Source: Giardia muris
Taxonomy: Eukaryota; Fornicata; Diplomonadida; Hexamitidae
DNA length: 64,000 nt
Assembly (NCBI GenBank): GCA_006247105.1
Contig: CM016925.1
Coordinates: forward strand, 1,054,001 to 1,118,000
Direction of reading: 5' to 3'
This document shows, one piece after another, positions 46,536 to 56,190 of the stretch (its first letter is position 1; each line of letters opens with the position of its first letter). The position numbers and the translations under genes were made by a program. The notes under the pieces were generated by a model. It was given only the letters and a program-made list of their open reading frames with translations, made no database searches and was not told the origin of the DNA.

Positions 46536-48209
46536 TTACAGGGGGACATCGTATTCGTCATCAGATTCATCTATATCCGGTTCCAGGAAGTCCCGATAGA
46601 GAGGGGTGATGCACTCTCCACTTACCCGAAGGATGTATGGCTCGAACGGGTAGAAGCAGTTGAAGAGGGTGTATGGAAGCTCGATCTTGCATGCAGTCTC
46701 TGCAATCTGCTTCAGACAGCCGAGCTCCATGGGAGTATAACAATTCCAGACGGTCGCGACACGGGCGAATTGTTGTGCGATTATCTTGAAGAAGAATAAA
46801 GGATTTAGTGAACAAGTCGCAACGCGTAACAGTTTGGGGGCGAGGTCTGTGAGGTCAGTCCGGCGGTCGATGAAACATGCTACGTAGAAGAGGGCTCTGC
46901 ACGCGTTTAAATACTTTATGACGGAGGCGGAAGCTGTTATTGCTTGTGCATCTTCGGAATCAAGGCCTATGACCCCTAAACGTTCAGTATGTTGTAGATA
47001 TGTGAGGAGGGGTGCCAAGGCACTTGGTTGGAGCACCTCGCCCATTCTTTGAGCGAAGTCTGTTAGGAGTTGGAGTGCTTGGATAAGTGACGTCTCCTTT
47101 AAAGGTCGATAACGCGCCAAGAAGCTTGCTAAGTAATTCATGTAGGAGGTTTGAAAGGCATGAGTCAGATTCATGTCATATATGGCACGAGTACAGAGGG
47201 TGGTAACAAAAAGCTCCTCAACCGTCGAATCTAAAGAGGAGCCATAGAAAAGGATGAATTGAACGAACTTGATGACCCTGGACCTTGCCGCAAGGTGCAT
47301 ATAAGTACAAAGACATATATCGAAGAATTGTTCATAGTTGGGAAGGGTTGCCCGTTGATCTAGGTATTGAAAGACGATGAGCATTGCTTTATCCATCAAA
47401 TCGAGCATCTGTTTCATCGTATGTAGCTTCTCATTCTCCTCGACGCTTGGGGTCTCGGGTTGTGAGAGGTGTGCTGCAAATGGACGAGAATAGCTTCCAA
47501 TATGCACTTCTTCTGAGTCATTTGTCGATGCTGAGTTAGGAATTACGTTCGTTCCTGAGCTTTTTCCCAGAGTACTAACGGCTTGAAGTGAAGTCTCACA
47601 TATTGGGTCTTTGACATCTTCTTGAATCACGACGGCAGCTGTGGTACTAGAATGCTCAAGATTGGTGTTCTCAAAGAGGGAGATATCGAGTAAAGTATCC
47701 AACTGGATAAGAAGACGCAGGGTCGCCGAGATGACGGTATGAGTCAATCCCCCAACCGACAGTTCCAAATGAACAAGGAGCAGAAGCCATACCTCGACTG
47801 AAGTTGTCTCAGTCAATAAGGGCTGCATCCCAGAAATGATGTTATTTAGGATATCCAGGGTTAAGGGGATGGTCTTCACGATCCTCTTAATGATGGAGAC
47901 GTTTGTTTCCAAGTACTTTGGGGTATGCCAGACTTGCCTAATTAAGAGATGAAATACCGTCTCTATAAGGCTTGGCTGTTGCGCCATTATTGCGACGAGA
48001 CACCGGACGTACAGGTCGGCGATGTCCGCAGGCATGTCAGTGGGGAACTCAAGCATCTGCTCGAGAAGAGCCTCTGTCACCTTTCCAGCATTTGCTTGGA
48101 GCGTGTTAAAAAAGGTCTGCGCAAGTCCCTTCTGTGTCAGAAGGCTGCTGTAGACAGACCGAATCTTCGTTGGCGCCCGAAGTAGACTTTCAATAAGCTG
48201 TTCTGCCAT
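46536..48209 (-). CDS. RRN3: RRN3/TIF-IA RNA polymerase I initiation factor
   Basis: 557 residues from the ATG at 48209, chosen for the 7-bp divergent spacer; the open frame reaches 62 codons further into the neighbouring gene. The C-terminal half carries the RRN3 signature order: VIKFVQFILFYGSSLDSTVEELF, then YMNYLASFLARYRPL, LNACRALFYVACF, CSLNPLFFFKIIAQQFARVA and finally LFNCFYPFEPYILRVSGECITPLYRDF (family: FFPFDPYxLxxSxxxIxPLY), followed by an acidic tail. RRN3 bridges RNA polymerase I to its promoter factors and couples rRNA synthesis to growth. An extra polar insert lies near residues 195-270. Confidence 0.9.
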   Translation of the reverse strand: MAEQLIESLLRAPTKIRSVYSSLLTQKGLAQTFFNTLQANAGKVTEALLEQMLEFPTDMPADIADLYVRCLVAIMAQQPSLIETVFHLLIRQVWHTPKYLETNVSIIKRIVKTIPLTLDILNNIISGMQPLLTETTSVEVWLLLLVHLELSVGGLTHTVISATLRLLIQLDTLLDISLFENTNLEHSSTTAAVVIQEDVKDPICETSLQAVSTLGKSSGTNVIPNSASTNDSEEVHIGSYSRPFAAHLSQPETPSVEENEKLHTMKQMLDLMDKAMLIVFQYLDQRATLPNYEQFFDICLCTYMHLAARSRVIKFVQFILFYGSSLDSTVEELFVTTLCTRAIYDMNLTHAFQTSYMNYLASFLARYRPLKETSLIQALQLLTDFAQRMGEVLQPSALAPLLTYLQHTERLGVIGLDSEDAQAITASASVIKYLNACRALFYVACFIDRRTDLTDLAPKLLRVATCSLNPLFFFKIIAQQFARVATVWNCYTPMELGCLKQIAETACKIELPYTLFNCFYPFEPYILRVSGECITPLYRDFLEPDIDESDDEYDVPL

Positions 48210-48216
48210 TTTCTCA

Positions 48217-48768
48217 ATGAAGTCACGTTTGCAAGCCGAAATTGCCTCCTTGCATAACCGCATCCTCTCCGAATACGATCTCGCAGAGAGACAGGCCGCA
48301 TATCGGGAGGCGCGGGAACGGGAGGCGTCGGTTCTCCAGACAAGCACACTTCTCAAGCAGCAGAAGGCCTTCCTCCTCCAGCTCCCCGCGAGCATCAGTA
48401 AGCATCATGAGATGCCAACGTCCTTTCACTTCGGTCTTAGCGAGTTGGCTCTCCCCGTCGGGCAGGATATCAACGGGATGCCTATGTTTCGTTTTAGAGT
48501 GATTCTTCAACAAGTCCTACAAGCTGATACGGTCACTGAGCTTCAAGAGATCTTCAAGGCGGCTCATGCCCGTTCCCTTTTCTGTGATGCAGAACAGGTT
48601 CGCGAGCTCTTCATTAATACGGGGAAGTCTGAATTACGAAAGGAGATCTGGAGGATTTGTGGTCACTACATCCCTGACCGTGAAAACATCCCTTGGGTCT
48701 TGGAAGTCCTTCCAAGCCAAGAACGCTCCGACCTGCGAAGAATTTGGTATCCCACAGCTCGCACTTAG
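48217..48768 (+). CDS. Hypothetical protein, 183 aa, N-terminal coiled coil
   Basis: The ATG at 48217 is 7 bp from the divergent RRN3 ATG. Residues 1-60 form a charged helix (LHNRILSEYDLAERQAAYRE and onward); the rest is compact and mixed, with GMPMFRFRVILQQVL and a Cys/Trp-containing end (EIWRICGHYIPDRENIPWVLEVLP). I recognise no family. It ends about 50 bp before the PP2C stop in convergent orientation. Confidence 0.75.
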   Translation: MKSRLQAEIASLHNRILSEYDLAERQAAYREAREREASVLQTSTLLKQQKAFLLQLPASISKHHEMPTSFHFGLSELALPVGQDINGMPMFRFRVILQQVLQADTVTELQEIFKAAHARSLFCDAEQVRELFINTGKSELRKEIWRICGHYIPDRENIPWVLEVLPSQERSDLRRIWYPTART

Positions 48769-48821
48769 AAATTGAGCAATACTTTGACTTCACTGAGCTC
48801 GAAAGGCGCTCGTACACACGG

Positions 48822-49724
48822 TTAGGGCCATGAGGAGACCTCGCGTAGCAATAGGACGAGAACGGTTAGGTTGTCCTGGGTTCCATTCTTCAGGGCTAGT
48901 GACTTGAGCTCAAAGGCGGCCTTCTGTGGCGAACCCGTCTCCTTCAAGCACTTCCGCACGACGTCGACGCTTTCCTGGTCGGTGACGACATCCCATATAC
49001 CGTCACAAGCAAGGATAACGAACTCGTCGGGCTCGCCCTTCTGGTCAACAGAGGAAGGATAGCGTGAATAACTTCGAAGGAAGGGGGTGCAAATGACGAG
49101 GTTCTTTATGCAATGGTCTCCAAGAGCCCGCGAGACCGAGATGAAACCATTGACCCGTCCGAACGTCACGACACCCCCAGCGGCCTTGATTCTCTCGATC
49201 TCGCCCTTATCTGAGGCCTTGTGGTCGTTCGTGCACCTGAAGGCCTTGCCGGCGATCGAGATGACCGCTCTCGAGTCTCCAACAGAGGCAAATTCAATGG
49301 TATTACGAGTTACAAGTGCGATGAGCGCCGTACAGCCAGTGTAAAGAACATTCTTCTGTCGGAGCACCTCGTCTGTGCGCTCAATCGCTTGCTGGAGGAG
49401 AAGGCCAAGTGGAGAAGGGGGCGGAGGAGTCTCAGGAACCCGATCTTCTCCGCGCAAGCCTTGTGGCGCCGTATCGTTCGCCTCCAGGAGGTGCTCCTGC
49501 TTCTGCTGGATAATTTGCTCGAGAAAGTAACGGTGAAGGTTGTCGCCAGCGATACGAGCCGCATCTTGGCCGCCGTGTCCGTCATAAACCGCGTAGAACC
49601 CGGTCGTCGGGGAGTTCCCAAACTTATCGATCATTATGCACACATCCTCCATCTGCTTTCGAAAGCGTGGGTTTGGGTCCTCCGCATGTCCGATCCCGAT
49701 AACACTGGTCAACCTTAATGCCAT
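48822..49724 (-). CDS. PP2C-family protein serine/threonine phosphatase
   Basis: 300 residues with all main PPM motifs: FRKQMEDV (21-28), FYAVYDGHGGQ (43-53, with the metal-binding DGHG), TGCTALIAL, FASVGDSRAV, NDHKASDKGEIERIKAAGG, ISVSRALGD, ILACDGIWDVV and the terminal TQDNLTVLVL. The metal-binding acidic residues appear complete, so it should be an active Mn/Mg-dependent phosphatase. A Pro-rich insert near residues 95-105 is unusual. The ATG lies in TTAAAAATGG, 24 bp from the divergent eIF3b start. Confidence 0.97.
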   Translation of the reverse strand: MALRLTSVIGIGHAEDPNPRFRKQMEDVCIMIDKFGNSPTTGFYAVYDGHGGQDAARIAGDNLHRYFLEQIIQQKQEHLLEANDTAPQGLRGEDRVPETPPPPSPLGLLLQQAIERTDEVLRQKNVLYTGCTALIALVTRNTIEFASVGDSRAVISIAGKAFRCTNDHKASDKGEIERIKAAGGVVTFGRVNGFISVSRALGDHCIKNLVICTPFLRSYSRYPSSVDQKGEPDEFVILACDGIWDVVTDQESVDVVRKCLKETGSPQKAAFELKSLALKNGTQDNLTVLVLLLREVSSWP

Positions 49725-49748
49725 TTTTAATCGACTTTACCAAAAACC

Positions 49749-52250
49749 ATGGACCCAAGTGTCCGCGCCCTCCTGGACGCCCGCTTCAAGGAGCCGGAGC
49801 CGCGCCTGGCCGTCGACCTCGATCGCATCGTCGTTGTTGAGCATTTGCCGACGCCCGAGAAGAGCAAGTGCAAGAGGCTTGTCAAGTACATCTACGAGCA
49901 TCTGATCAAGCCTGTCGGGAGCATCGAGAAGACGGAGCACGTCCGCCTGCCTTGCGACGCCGATGACAAGGGGTGCGGGACCTGTTTCATCCGTTTCGAG
50001 AAACCTGAGCAAGCTCGTGAGTGTGTCAGGCGCTTCAATGGGAACACGGAGATCTTCGGCGAGGAGTATAGACTAAAGTTGACGCAATATGGACACATCG
50101 ACTTCATCCTGGGTAGTGCGACTGAGATCGAGGATCGCACCGAGATGGCCTCCGAGACTAAGATCTCTTACGATTGCTCCGACATCCACAAGCGTCTCTA
50201 TGTTGAATCAGGGGAGCGCGTCCCATGCGAACTCGCCATCCTCTATAAAGATAAGCTCTGTCGCTTCACTCTTGACGGGACCGGGTTGACGCCGATAGGA
50301 GCAGTTATTCCGACCACTGCGGACGATGAGGATGGTAACACGCTCATCGGGGTCAGTTATTCTCCGCTTGGGACGTACATCATTCACCATCGTCAAAAGA
50401 CACTCAGATTCGAGCTAGATAATGGGACTAGCTTTCTCTTGAGGCCGGGGTTGACTAGGACCGTTATCATCCGCTCCTATACCGTCTCTCCTTGCGAGAG
50501 ATTTGTCCTCATCTTTGGTTATTCACTCCCTGAGGACGATATGCCTGATTTCGACCTTAGCGAGACTATTGACGCCGACGATCAGGTTCTAGCCGAGGGG
50601 AAGCCTATGGATCTGCGCCCCGTCACCCTCTCGCTTTGGTCGATCCCGGAGCAGCGTATCTTGAAATGTTTCGAGGCCCCACTTCGGGCTTGGAAAACTC
50701 CTGAGAACACCGTCTTCCGCCCCGAAAACCAGGTGATCTTTAGTGGCACGGGTTCCTATCTTATCCTTGCCGACCCGAAGGCGTTAACTGTCTTCAAGAT
50801 AGTCTTTGAAGAACAAGTATATCAGCTTGTCCAGCACGATAACTTTGTTTGCGCACGGTTGACCGCAATGTCCGTCGGACCAAGCCGTTCTGGCCGTGAT
50901 TTGTTATTCATATATCAAGGGGCTGCAAAGAAACAGGAGCTCTCCAGCTACAGCCTTATCGACCTCGCTATCAAGTCCTTTGATCGGCAGAAGCATATCC
51001 TTATCACAAGGTCGTTCTACGCGTCGAATGGAAGGGCATTCTGGTCTGACAATAGCGCCGCCCTCGCGTTCTTCTATGATAAGATCGATACCAAGGGTGT
51101 GACTGCGGCGACTCTGAACATCATCCTTCTGCAGCATGAGCGCGTCACCGGCAAGGATGGAGCATCTCATACCATCATTTCCACCCATCGAACAGAACTT
51201 ATCGACCTTCCTCAGAACCTCATCGTTCAAGATGCCTCTTGGTCACATACGGGTTCCATCCTTGCATTCATCACAATCCCCGTCGGCTCGGCGAAGAACG
51301 AACAGGAGATCGCCTGGTCCCAGATTCGTCTACAAAGAAAGGCGACAACAACTAACTCCCTTCAGTTCTCTTTGAAAGCGCTCGATCGATTCATGGCGTC
51401 TGCCACTAACGAGCATAGCAAGCTCCTCAACGACGGAAACGCTGCAATTTATTGTCTCGACCTCCGGAGGAGGTATGGAGAACACTTATCACAGCTTTCA
51501 AAGCCCATGAGCGAGGCCGTCAAGATCCGTAAGGTCCCTGGGATCACGGCGTCAGAGGTTAGCTTCAGTAGTTTCCGTAACTACCTCGTCGCTTTGAACA
51601 GGAATGACCGGCGAGAGCCATCGCTGACGATGATTGACACCGAAACTTTCGAGAAGACGGCGGCACAGCTTGAAGGGATTGATGAGTGTGCCTGGGATCC
51701 CTCGGGTTGTTACCTTCTGGCGCGAAGATTCGGTGCTCGTTCAAGCGCAGGCGCCCTCTACTTCGTTACGGTCTCGGGGACGGTCTGCGTTGCGAGTACG
51801 GTCGGCTCGATCGCAAGCAATATTCTCTGCACGATTTGGCGTCCTTTCGACCTTTCTCTTATTGAGCGTTGCGCTGGGAAGACTGTGGAGGAGGAGTACG
51901 CCTATTGTCAGGAAAATTACGATGCGCTTATTGCGGAGACTGCTGATGACGCGAGCCGACAAGAAGAGATTCTTCGACATCGTACTCGGTATTTAGAACT
52001 TATCAATCGCGAAAGTCTTACCTCGGAGGAGGCCTGCCGTTCTGCACAGCTCGTCCGAACATGTTTCGAGCTCCATGGAGAGTCAGGAGACCTCTCTGGC
52101 TATGCGGCTGATGGTTCGATCCTACCCGACGAGATCTGGAAGACTACCATTGTGACACGGCAGGATCATCTCCAGGAAGTAACTGCCCCCGCCACGATGA
52201 GTCTTGAAGAGTTCGAGAAGCTTTATGAGCCTGAACTTATTGAGAAGTAG
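49749..52250 (+). CDS. EIF3B: Translation initiation factor eIF3 subunit b
   Basis: 833 residues, slightly over the usual length. Residues about 25-120 are a non-canonical RRM, with DRIVVVEHLP near the start, a GCGTCFIRFEKPEQARECVRRFNG strand-helix, then a lysine/tyrosine-rich end. Residues about 170-700 contain the beta-propeller blades (WSIPEQRIL, FWSDNSAALAFFYDK, ASWSHTGSILAFI, ECAWDPSGCYLLARR), and a helical C-terminus follows. eIF3b scaffolds the eIF3 core and contacts the 40S subunit. Starts at ATG in AAAAACCATGG. Confidence 0.92.
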   Translation: MDPSVRALLDARFKEPEPRLAVDLDRIVVVEHLPTPEKSKCKRLVKYIYEHLIKPVGSIEKTEHVRLPCDADDKGCGTCFIRFEKPEQARECVRRFNGNTEIFGEEYRLKLTQYGHIDFILGSATEIEDRTEMASETKISYDCSDIHKRLYVESGERVPCELAILYKDKLCRFTLDGTGLTPIGAVIPTTADDEDGNTLIGVSYSPLGTYIIHHRQKTLRFELDNGTSFLLRPGLTRTVIIRSYTVSPCERFVLIFGYSLPEDDMPDFDLSETIDADDQVLAEGKPMDLRPVTLSLWSIPEQRILKCFEAPLRAWKTPENTVFRPENQVIFSGTGSYLILADPKALTVFKIVFEEQVYQLVQHDNFVCARLTAMSVGPSRSGRDLLFIYQGAAKKQELSSYSLIDLAIKSFDRQKHILITRSFYASNGRAFWSDNSAALAFFYDKIDTKGVTAATLNIILLQHERVTGKDGASHTIISTHRTELIDLPQNLIVQDASWSHTGSILAFITIPVGSAKNEQEIAWSQIRLQRKATTTNSLQFSLKALDRFMASATNEHSKLLNDGNAAIYCLDLRRRYGEHLSQLSKPMSEAVKIRKVPGITASEVSFSSFRNYLVALNRNDRREPSLTMIDTETFEKTAAQLEGIDECAWDPSGCYLLARRFGARSSAGALYFVTVSGTVCVASTVGSIASNILCTIWRPFDLSLIERCAGKTVEEEYAYCQENYDALIAETADDASRQEEILRHRTRYLELINRESLTSEEACRSAQLVRTCFELHGESGDLSGYAADGSILPDEIWKTTIVTRQDHLQEVTAPATMSLEEFEKLYEPELIEK

Positions 52251-52284
52251 AACCAAACTGATAAATTCTTGACAAGGGTTCCAT

Positions 52285-52653
52285 ATGGCAAATGAGGCGA
52301 CCCAGCTCCAGAAGCAGGCTGCCGAGCAACAGGCGACGCTCCTCGCCTATCTCCGACAAGTCGACCAGGTACGTATCCAGATCCAGAACCTCGCCACGGC
52401 TGGGCGATACAAGACGGTGACGTTGACGGCTCTTGAGGGGATTCCTGACGCCCCAACCTACAAGAGCATTGGGAAGTCGTACGTCCTCTGTCCTCGCGAC
52501 AAGCTAACCGAGGAGATCGCGTCTTCGATCAAGAAGAGTGAGAAGCACCTTGAGAAGCTTCAGGAACTTCTGAGCAGTTCACAGAGTAAGCAGAAGGATG
52601 CCGAGGAGAAGCTAGCGGATACGCTGAAGGCACTCCAATCGGCCATGGGGTAG
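52285..52653 (+). CDS. PFDN1: Prefoldin subunit 1 (beta-type)
   Basis: 122 residues, the normal size. Two long coiled-coil helices flank a beta-hairpin: TALEGIPDAPTYKSIGKSYVL matches the family 'L.DE..MYEGVGRMFIL', and KLTEEIASSIKKSEKHLEKLQ begins the second helix. Prefoldin hands nascent actin and tubulin to the chaperonin CCT. PFDN1 is favoured over PFDN6 or PFDN2 by the hairpin sequence. ATG at 52285, 34 bp after the eIF3b stop. Confidence 0.85.
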   Translation: MANEATQLQKQAAEQQATLLAYLRQVDQVRIQIQNLATAGRYKTVTLTALEGIPDAPTYKSIGKSYVLCPRDKLTEEIASSIKKSEKHLEKLQELLSSSQSKQKDAEEKLADTLKALQSAMG

Positions 52654-52680
52654 TGTGTGTGAACGAATCAACAATCAGCT

Positions 52681-53463
52681 TCAAACAAGAAGGACTGCAT
52701 TAACGCAACCATCGCGTTCGGGATGGTTTGTGACCTGTGCATACTTCCCCCAGACGATCTTTCCGGATTGTGTCACAAGCCCAAGGTCGGCGACATTGAC
52801 CTCGATCACCGTCCCCTTAGTCATCACACCAAGGTCTGTGTACAGGTGTGAGCTCGGGTTCTTCTTTACGCCTATGATCTCAAGCATGTGAGTCGATTTG
52901 AGTTCCGGATGCACTACATGAGCGTGACGATAGCGAAGGGCTGAAGGGCGGATAAACCGCTCATACTTTGGTGCTTTCCTGGTGAAGCCCGGGCCTACAA
53001 AAGTGGCCTTAGTGATCACACGCTTCCATTGCTTGGAACGACGCTTCCCAGTTCTCAAGACCTTGAAGACTTCATCTTCTGCAATGGGGTCAACCTTCGG
53101 GATCGGGACATCCCACTTCCCAGCACGAGTCTTCTTCTTTTGCTTGACAAGGGTTGATAAAACTTTGGCACGGTTCTCATGAGCGCGATCAAGCAAGTAA
53201 GCTGGAACGGCTCCCTCGAGCACGGGCTCGGTGCCCTGGCGCTTGGCGACGCGCTCCCCATGCTTCCGTATCATCTTCTTCATCTGAATCTTCTCCTTGC
53301 GACGTCCTTCGGCAAAGAGCTTCGCCTTGATCCCGATCAATTGGCGCGCCTTCCGCGCCCGCACGTGTGCCTCGCGCGCCTCTCGCTTACGGAGCCGCTC
53401 CTCGTGGTCGAGCCGACGCCCAAACCGCTTCTGCCAGAGCCGGATGTGTTCACCCTGTGGCAT
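52681..53463 (-). CDS. NSA2: Ribosome biogenesis protein NSA2
   Basis: 260 residues, exactly the family length, alignable end to end. Basic helical N-terminus ([19 protein letters not shown]), [56 protein letters not shown], the [15 protein letters not shown] motif and an eS8-like beta-barrel C-terminus ending [20 protein letters not shown]2 is a pre-60S assembly factor acting in the nucleus around the L1 stalk and peptidyltransferase centre maturation. Confidence 0.98.
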   Translation of the reverse strand: MPQGEHIRLWQKRFGRRLDHEERLRKREAREAHVRARKARQLIGIKAKLFAEGRRKEKIQMKKMIRKHGERVAKRQGTEPVLEGAVPAYLLDRAHENRAKVLSTLVKQKKKTRAGKWDVPIPKVDPIAEDEVFKVLRTGKRRSKQWKRVITKATFVGPGFTRKAPKYERFIRPSALRYRHAHVVHPELKSTHMLEIIGVKKNPSSHLYTDLGVMTKGTVIEVNVADLGLVTQSGKIVWGKYAQVTNHPERDGCVNAVLLV

Positions 53464-53604
53464 TTATTTTCACTCTTTTGTGATATGATGGAAAGTAGGA
53501 TGAGAGCTTCACATACACAGATAGAATGAGGAGAGGATGGGGCTTACTGGAGTAGATCTTGATAGGATAATGATAGAGATTGAAAGAATGACGCCTAAAA
53601 AAGG

Positions 53605-55632
53605 ATGGGGACTCCATTAATCCAAGCTGTGAAAGCTCAGAACCTCGAGATGGTTAAAGATAATCACCAGTTTCTTAGGAAGAAGGGAGCGAATGGAATG
53701 ACTGCCCTTATGCATGCAGTTCAATATAAGAATGATAAGATCGTGGGCCTACTTCTTAGCGAGGTAAAGCTGCAAGATGATAAAGGCCGTACCGCTCTAT
53801 ATTACGCACTCGAGTGTGACGCCTTTGAAATAACGCAATTCCTAATCAGTGAAGCGGGTTATCGTGATAAGAAAAGATTGACCCCTTTTGAACATTTTCT
53901 TAGCACCAAACCTGATGGACTTCGGTTTGTAATGGAGCGATGGCTTCAATACTCTTACGACCATCTCTTTTCCGAGGCGTGTCATGAAAATCACGAGTAT
54001 GTTGAAAAGCTATTGACCTCTCTATATGGCCTTCCTAGGAACGGGACGAACCTCATAAGGGCGGTCATCTTGCATTGTCGCGAGAATAGACATTCTAGCC
54101 TAATCGAGAAATACCTCTGGCAGGCACGCTTACAAGACTCTAAGGGAATGACCGCACTCATGTATGCGGCAAGTTATGGAAATGCTGAGCTAGTCAAGTC
54201 GCTTTCTAAAGAGGAGATGGGGCTCCGTGATAGGGATGGAAACCCAGCGCTTTATTACGCCATCACTCAAAGTAATCGGGAATGTGCTTCCTTATTACTT
54301 TCCGAGGCGTCCATTTGTAACAATGACTGCTATACCGTCTTAGACTCATGTATACAGGGTCACACAGACATCGTCATTCAACTCATTGAACTCCTTGCCA
54401 ACCTTGCCGATACTCAAACGGCCTTTGACTTTGCCGTTCAACATGGACATAAGGTCTGCGCCATCTTCCTGTTGACGGGAAAGTTGACTTGGAATGGCGG
54501 TACCCTTCTCATGGCTAGTGCTCTCGCCAATAGACCCGATATAGCGAGGAGTTACTTACACAAAGCCGGTTGTCGTGATAAACAAGGGCGGACGGCACTC
54601 ATGCATGCAGTTGAATCTGACCATTGTGAGTTGGTTTCTCTACTACTCCACTTGGAGAGCGGAATGAAAGATGACACTAAAAGTACCGCCCTCATAATGG
54701 CAGCGAAGAAGGGGAACGTTGACTTCGTCAATCTCTTACGGGAAACTGAAAAGGGGTATACCGACAAGTTTGGTTGGACAGCGTTAATGTATGCAATCGC
54801 CAATGGTCAAATGGAATGTGCCGAACTACTTATCGGCGAGGCTGGCACTCAGTCTATTGAAGAGAATGGACGCTGGAAGAAGGGAGCATCTGCCCTTATG
54901 ATCGCGTCGAATAAAGGGTTATTAGAGCTAGTATCGGCCTTAAGGGCCTACGAAAAGGGCCTGCTTGATGAGGAGGGGTATTCGGCCCTTCTCTATGCGA
55001 TAGGCGCCGGTCATGATGGCTGCGCACGCTTATTACTCGACGAGATTGTCGTTACTTCTCCTTCTGGGATAACGCAGTTGGCGTACTTGCACGCTTTGTT
55101 AAAGAAGGAGGAATCGGATATGACTAATGATACACATGCACTTATGGTTTCTCCTATGTCCGAAAACATGATAGAATCGACGACCAATGATTGTAGCTCC
55201 GACCGTTATGAAACGAGATATAGAAGCATCTATACCAGTATTAGTAACGAGCTTGAAGAAACCTTCCAGCGGTACACTCTTAGGTGTTTGCAAGTCATGA
55301 CTCCCAGGCTTCTCAAGGTAAGGCTTCAGTGTCTTTTTGATATTCCCCCCGGTATTCTGGATATCATACTTACCATCCTGTTCGATGGAGTTGATTTCCT
55401 GGAAGTGTTGGACGATGCGCTCCTATTTGGAGCCCAGGGAGATTCTTGCATCGTCTGCTACTGCCAATATTCTGACACGGTGACCTCCCCTTGTCGTCAC
55501 ATGCTCATGTGCTACGCGTGCGCAGAACAGGTCTACAAGTCGGAGAACCCCCTATGTCCATATTGTCGAATTGTAATCGATAATCTGATCGTTTTGGAAC
55601 CGGTTCAGAATATCGGAGGCATATCTCAGTAA
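53605..55632 (+). CDS. Ankyrin-repeat protein with C-terminal RING finger
   Basis: 675 residues. About fourteen Giardia-type ankyrin repeats (GMTALMHAV, GRTALYYAL, GWTALMYAI and similar) fill residues 1-500. After a helical linker the C-terminus has a complete C3HC4 RING: Cys615-x2-Cys618-x11-Cys630-x-His632-x3-Cys636-x2-Cys639-x11-Cys651-x2-Cys654. It is thus a candidate ankyrin-targeted ubiquitin ligase. The ATG lies in AAAAAAGGATG after 141 bp of spacer in which I see no gene. The stop TAA sits inside AGTAAAG. Confidence 0.93.
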   Translation: MGTPLIQAVKAQNLEMVKDNHQFLRKKGANGMTALMHAVQYKNDKIVGLLLSEVKLQDDKGRTALYYALECDAFEITQFLISEAGYRDKKRLTPFEHFLSTKPDGLRFVMERWLQYSYDHLFSEACHENHEYVEKLLTSLYGLPRNGTNLIRAVILHCRENRHSSLIEKYLWQARLQDSKGMTALMYAASYGNAELVKSLSKEEMGLRDRDGNPALYYAITQSNRECASLLLSEASICNNDCYTVLDSCIQGHTDIVIQLIELLANLADTQTAFDFAVQHGHKVCAIFLLTGKLTWNGGTLLMASALANRPDIARSYLHKAGCRDKQGRTALMHAVESDHCELVSLLLHLESGMKDDTKSTALIMAAKKGNVDFVNLLRETEKGYTDKFGWTALMYAIANGQMECAELLIGEAGTQSIEENGRWKKGASALMIASNKGLLELVSALRAYEKGLLDEEGYSALLYAIGAGHDGCARLLLDEIVVTSPSGITQLAYLHALLKKEESDMTNDTHALMVSPMSENMIESTTNDCSSDRYETRYRSIYTSISNELEETFQRYTLRCLQVMTPRLLKVRLQCLFDIPPGILDIILTILFDGVDFLEVLDDALLFGAQGDSCIVCYCQYSDTVTSPCRHMLMCYACAEQVYKSENPLCPYCRIVIDNLIVLEPVQNIGGISQ

Positions 55633-55634
55633 AG
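55628..55634 (+). terminator. AGTAAAG overlapping the ankyrin-RING stop codon
   Basis: CAGTAAAGG: the TAA stop is contained within the signal-like heptamer. Confidence 0.5.
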
Positions 55635-56114
55635 GTGGGCGCTAGTCATTGTAGTACTTCAAACTGGACATCAGTGGGCGCTTTGATACTCAAAAGAGCT
55701 TCCTATCCTTCCTAGATGCCGTTCTTGATAAAGCGCGACTCAAAACACTTCTTGGTGACACAAGACTAGCTTCCTTCTGAAAAGTAGAGTATATTGACAC
55801 TCCTGACGCCTTTAAACGTGTTGATGCATTCCAGTGAAGGAGAGGGAGTTACTATATAGCAGTACATATCATAATGACTAAAACTACATTGAAGCTTCAA
55901 CTCAGGTATAGCTATATCGAAGAAATCCGCGTGCTTGTTTCAATCCCACTGATAGTAATCACCTCGTAACCGCTAGGTCCCCATAAGAAGGATAGTCACG
56001 ATTCGAATCTCTCTTCACCCGATGGGAGTGTCTTAATCCCCATAACAGTCTGATGCTCTTGAACGTTTAAGACCTAGGAGAGTTTGATGAGTGCTCTCTC
56101 CTCTATGGTGGTTA
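55633..56114. other. Intergenic/degenerate stretch without intact gene
   Basis: About 480 bp with stops in all frames. On the minus strand short open pieces (for example one near 55990-56080 with an IKTLPSGEERFES-like reading) follow the kinase relic in the expected order for its C-terminal lobe, but they are too degraded to align by eye. I looked for a tRNA at a GATTCGAATC motif near 56000 and found no cloverleaf. Confidence 0.5.
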
Positions 56115-56190
56115 CTAGGTTCTTGAAAGAAGAGTACTGGTGCACAACTCATATCCAATCACTCCCATAGCCCAGACGTCCCCAATACAT
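56115..56190 (-). pseudogene. Kinase relic (F-helix region of a protein kinase)
   Basis: The minus strand reads ...CIGDVWAMGVIGYELCTSTLL... then a stop. GDVWAMGVIGYELCT is an excellent match to kinase subdomain IX (DxWSLGVxxYELCT) as found in NEK-type kinases, with the Asp and the Gly kept. Upstream the kinase frame is cut where the VSP-like segment begins, downstream it is closed by a stop. It is a broken fragment, not a gene. Confidence 0.6.

Noticed and set aside
53464..53604. Possible intron 3' splice site (CACATACACAG near 53506) before the ankyrin-RING gene
   Set aside because: It resembles the ACACACAG end of Giardia introns but lacks the branch-site part and no matching 5' splice site joins a sensible upstream exon.
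56000..56020. Possible tRNA T-arm around GATTCGAATC
   Set aside because: The flanking bases do not pair as a T-stem on either strand, and no acceptor, D or anticodon arm fits.
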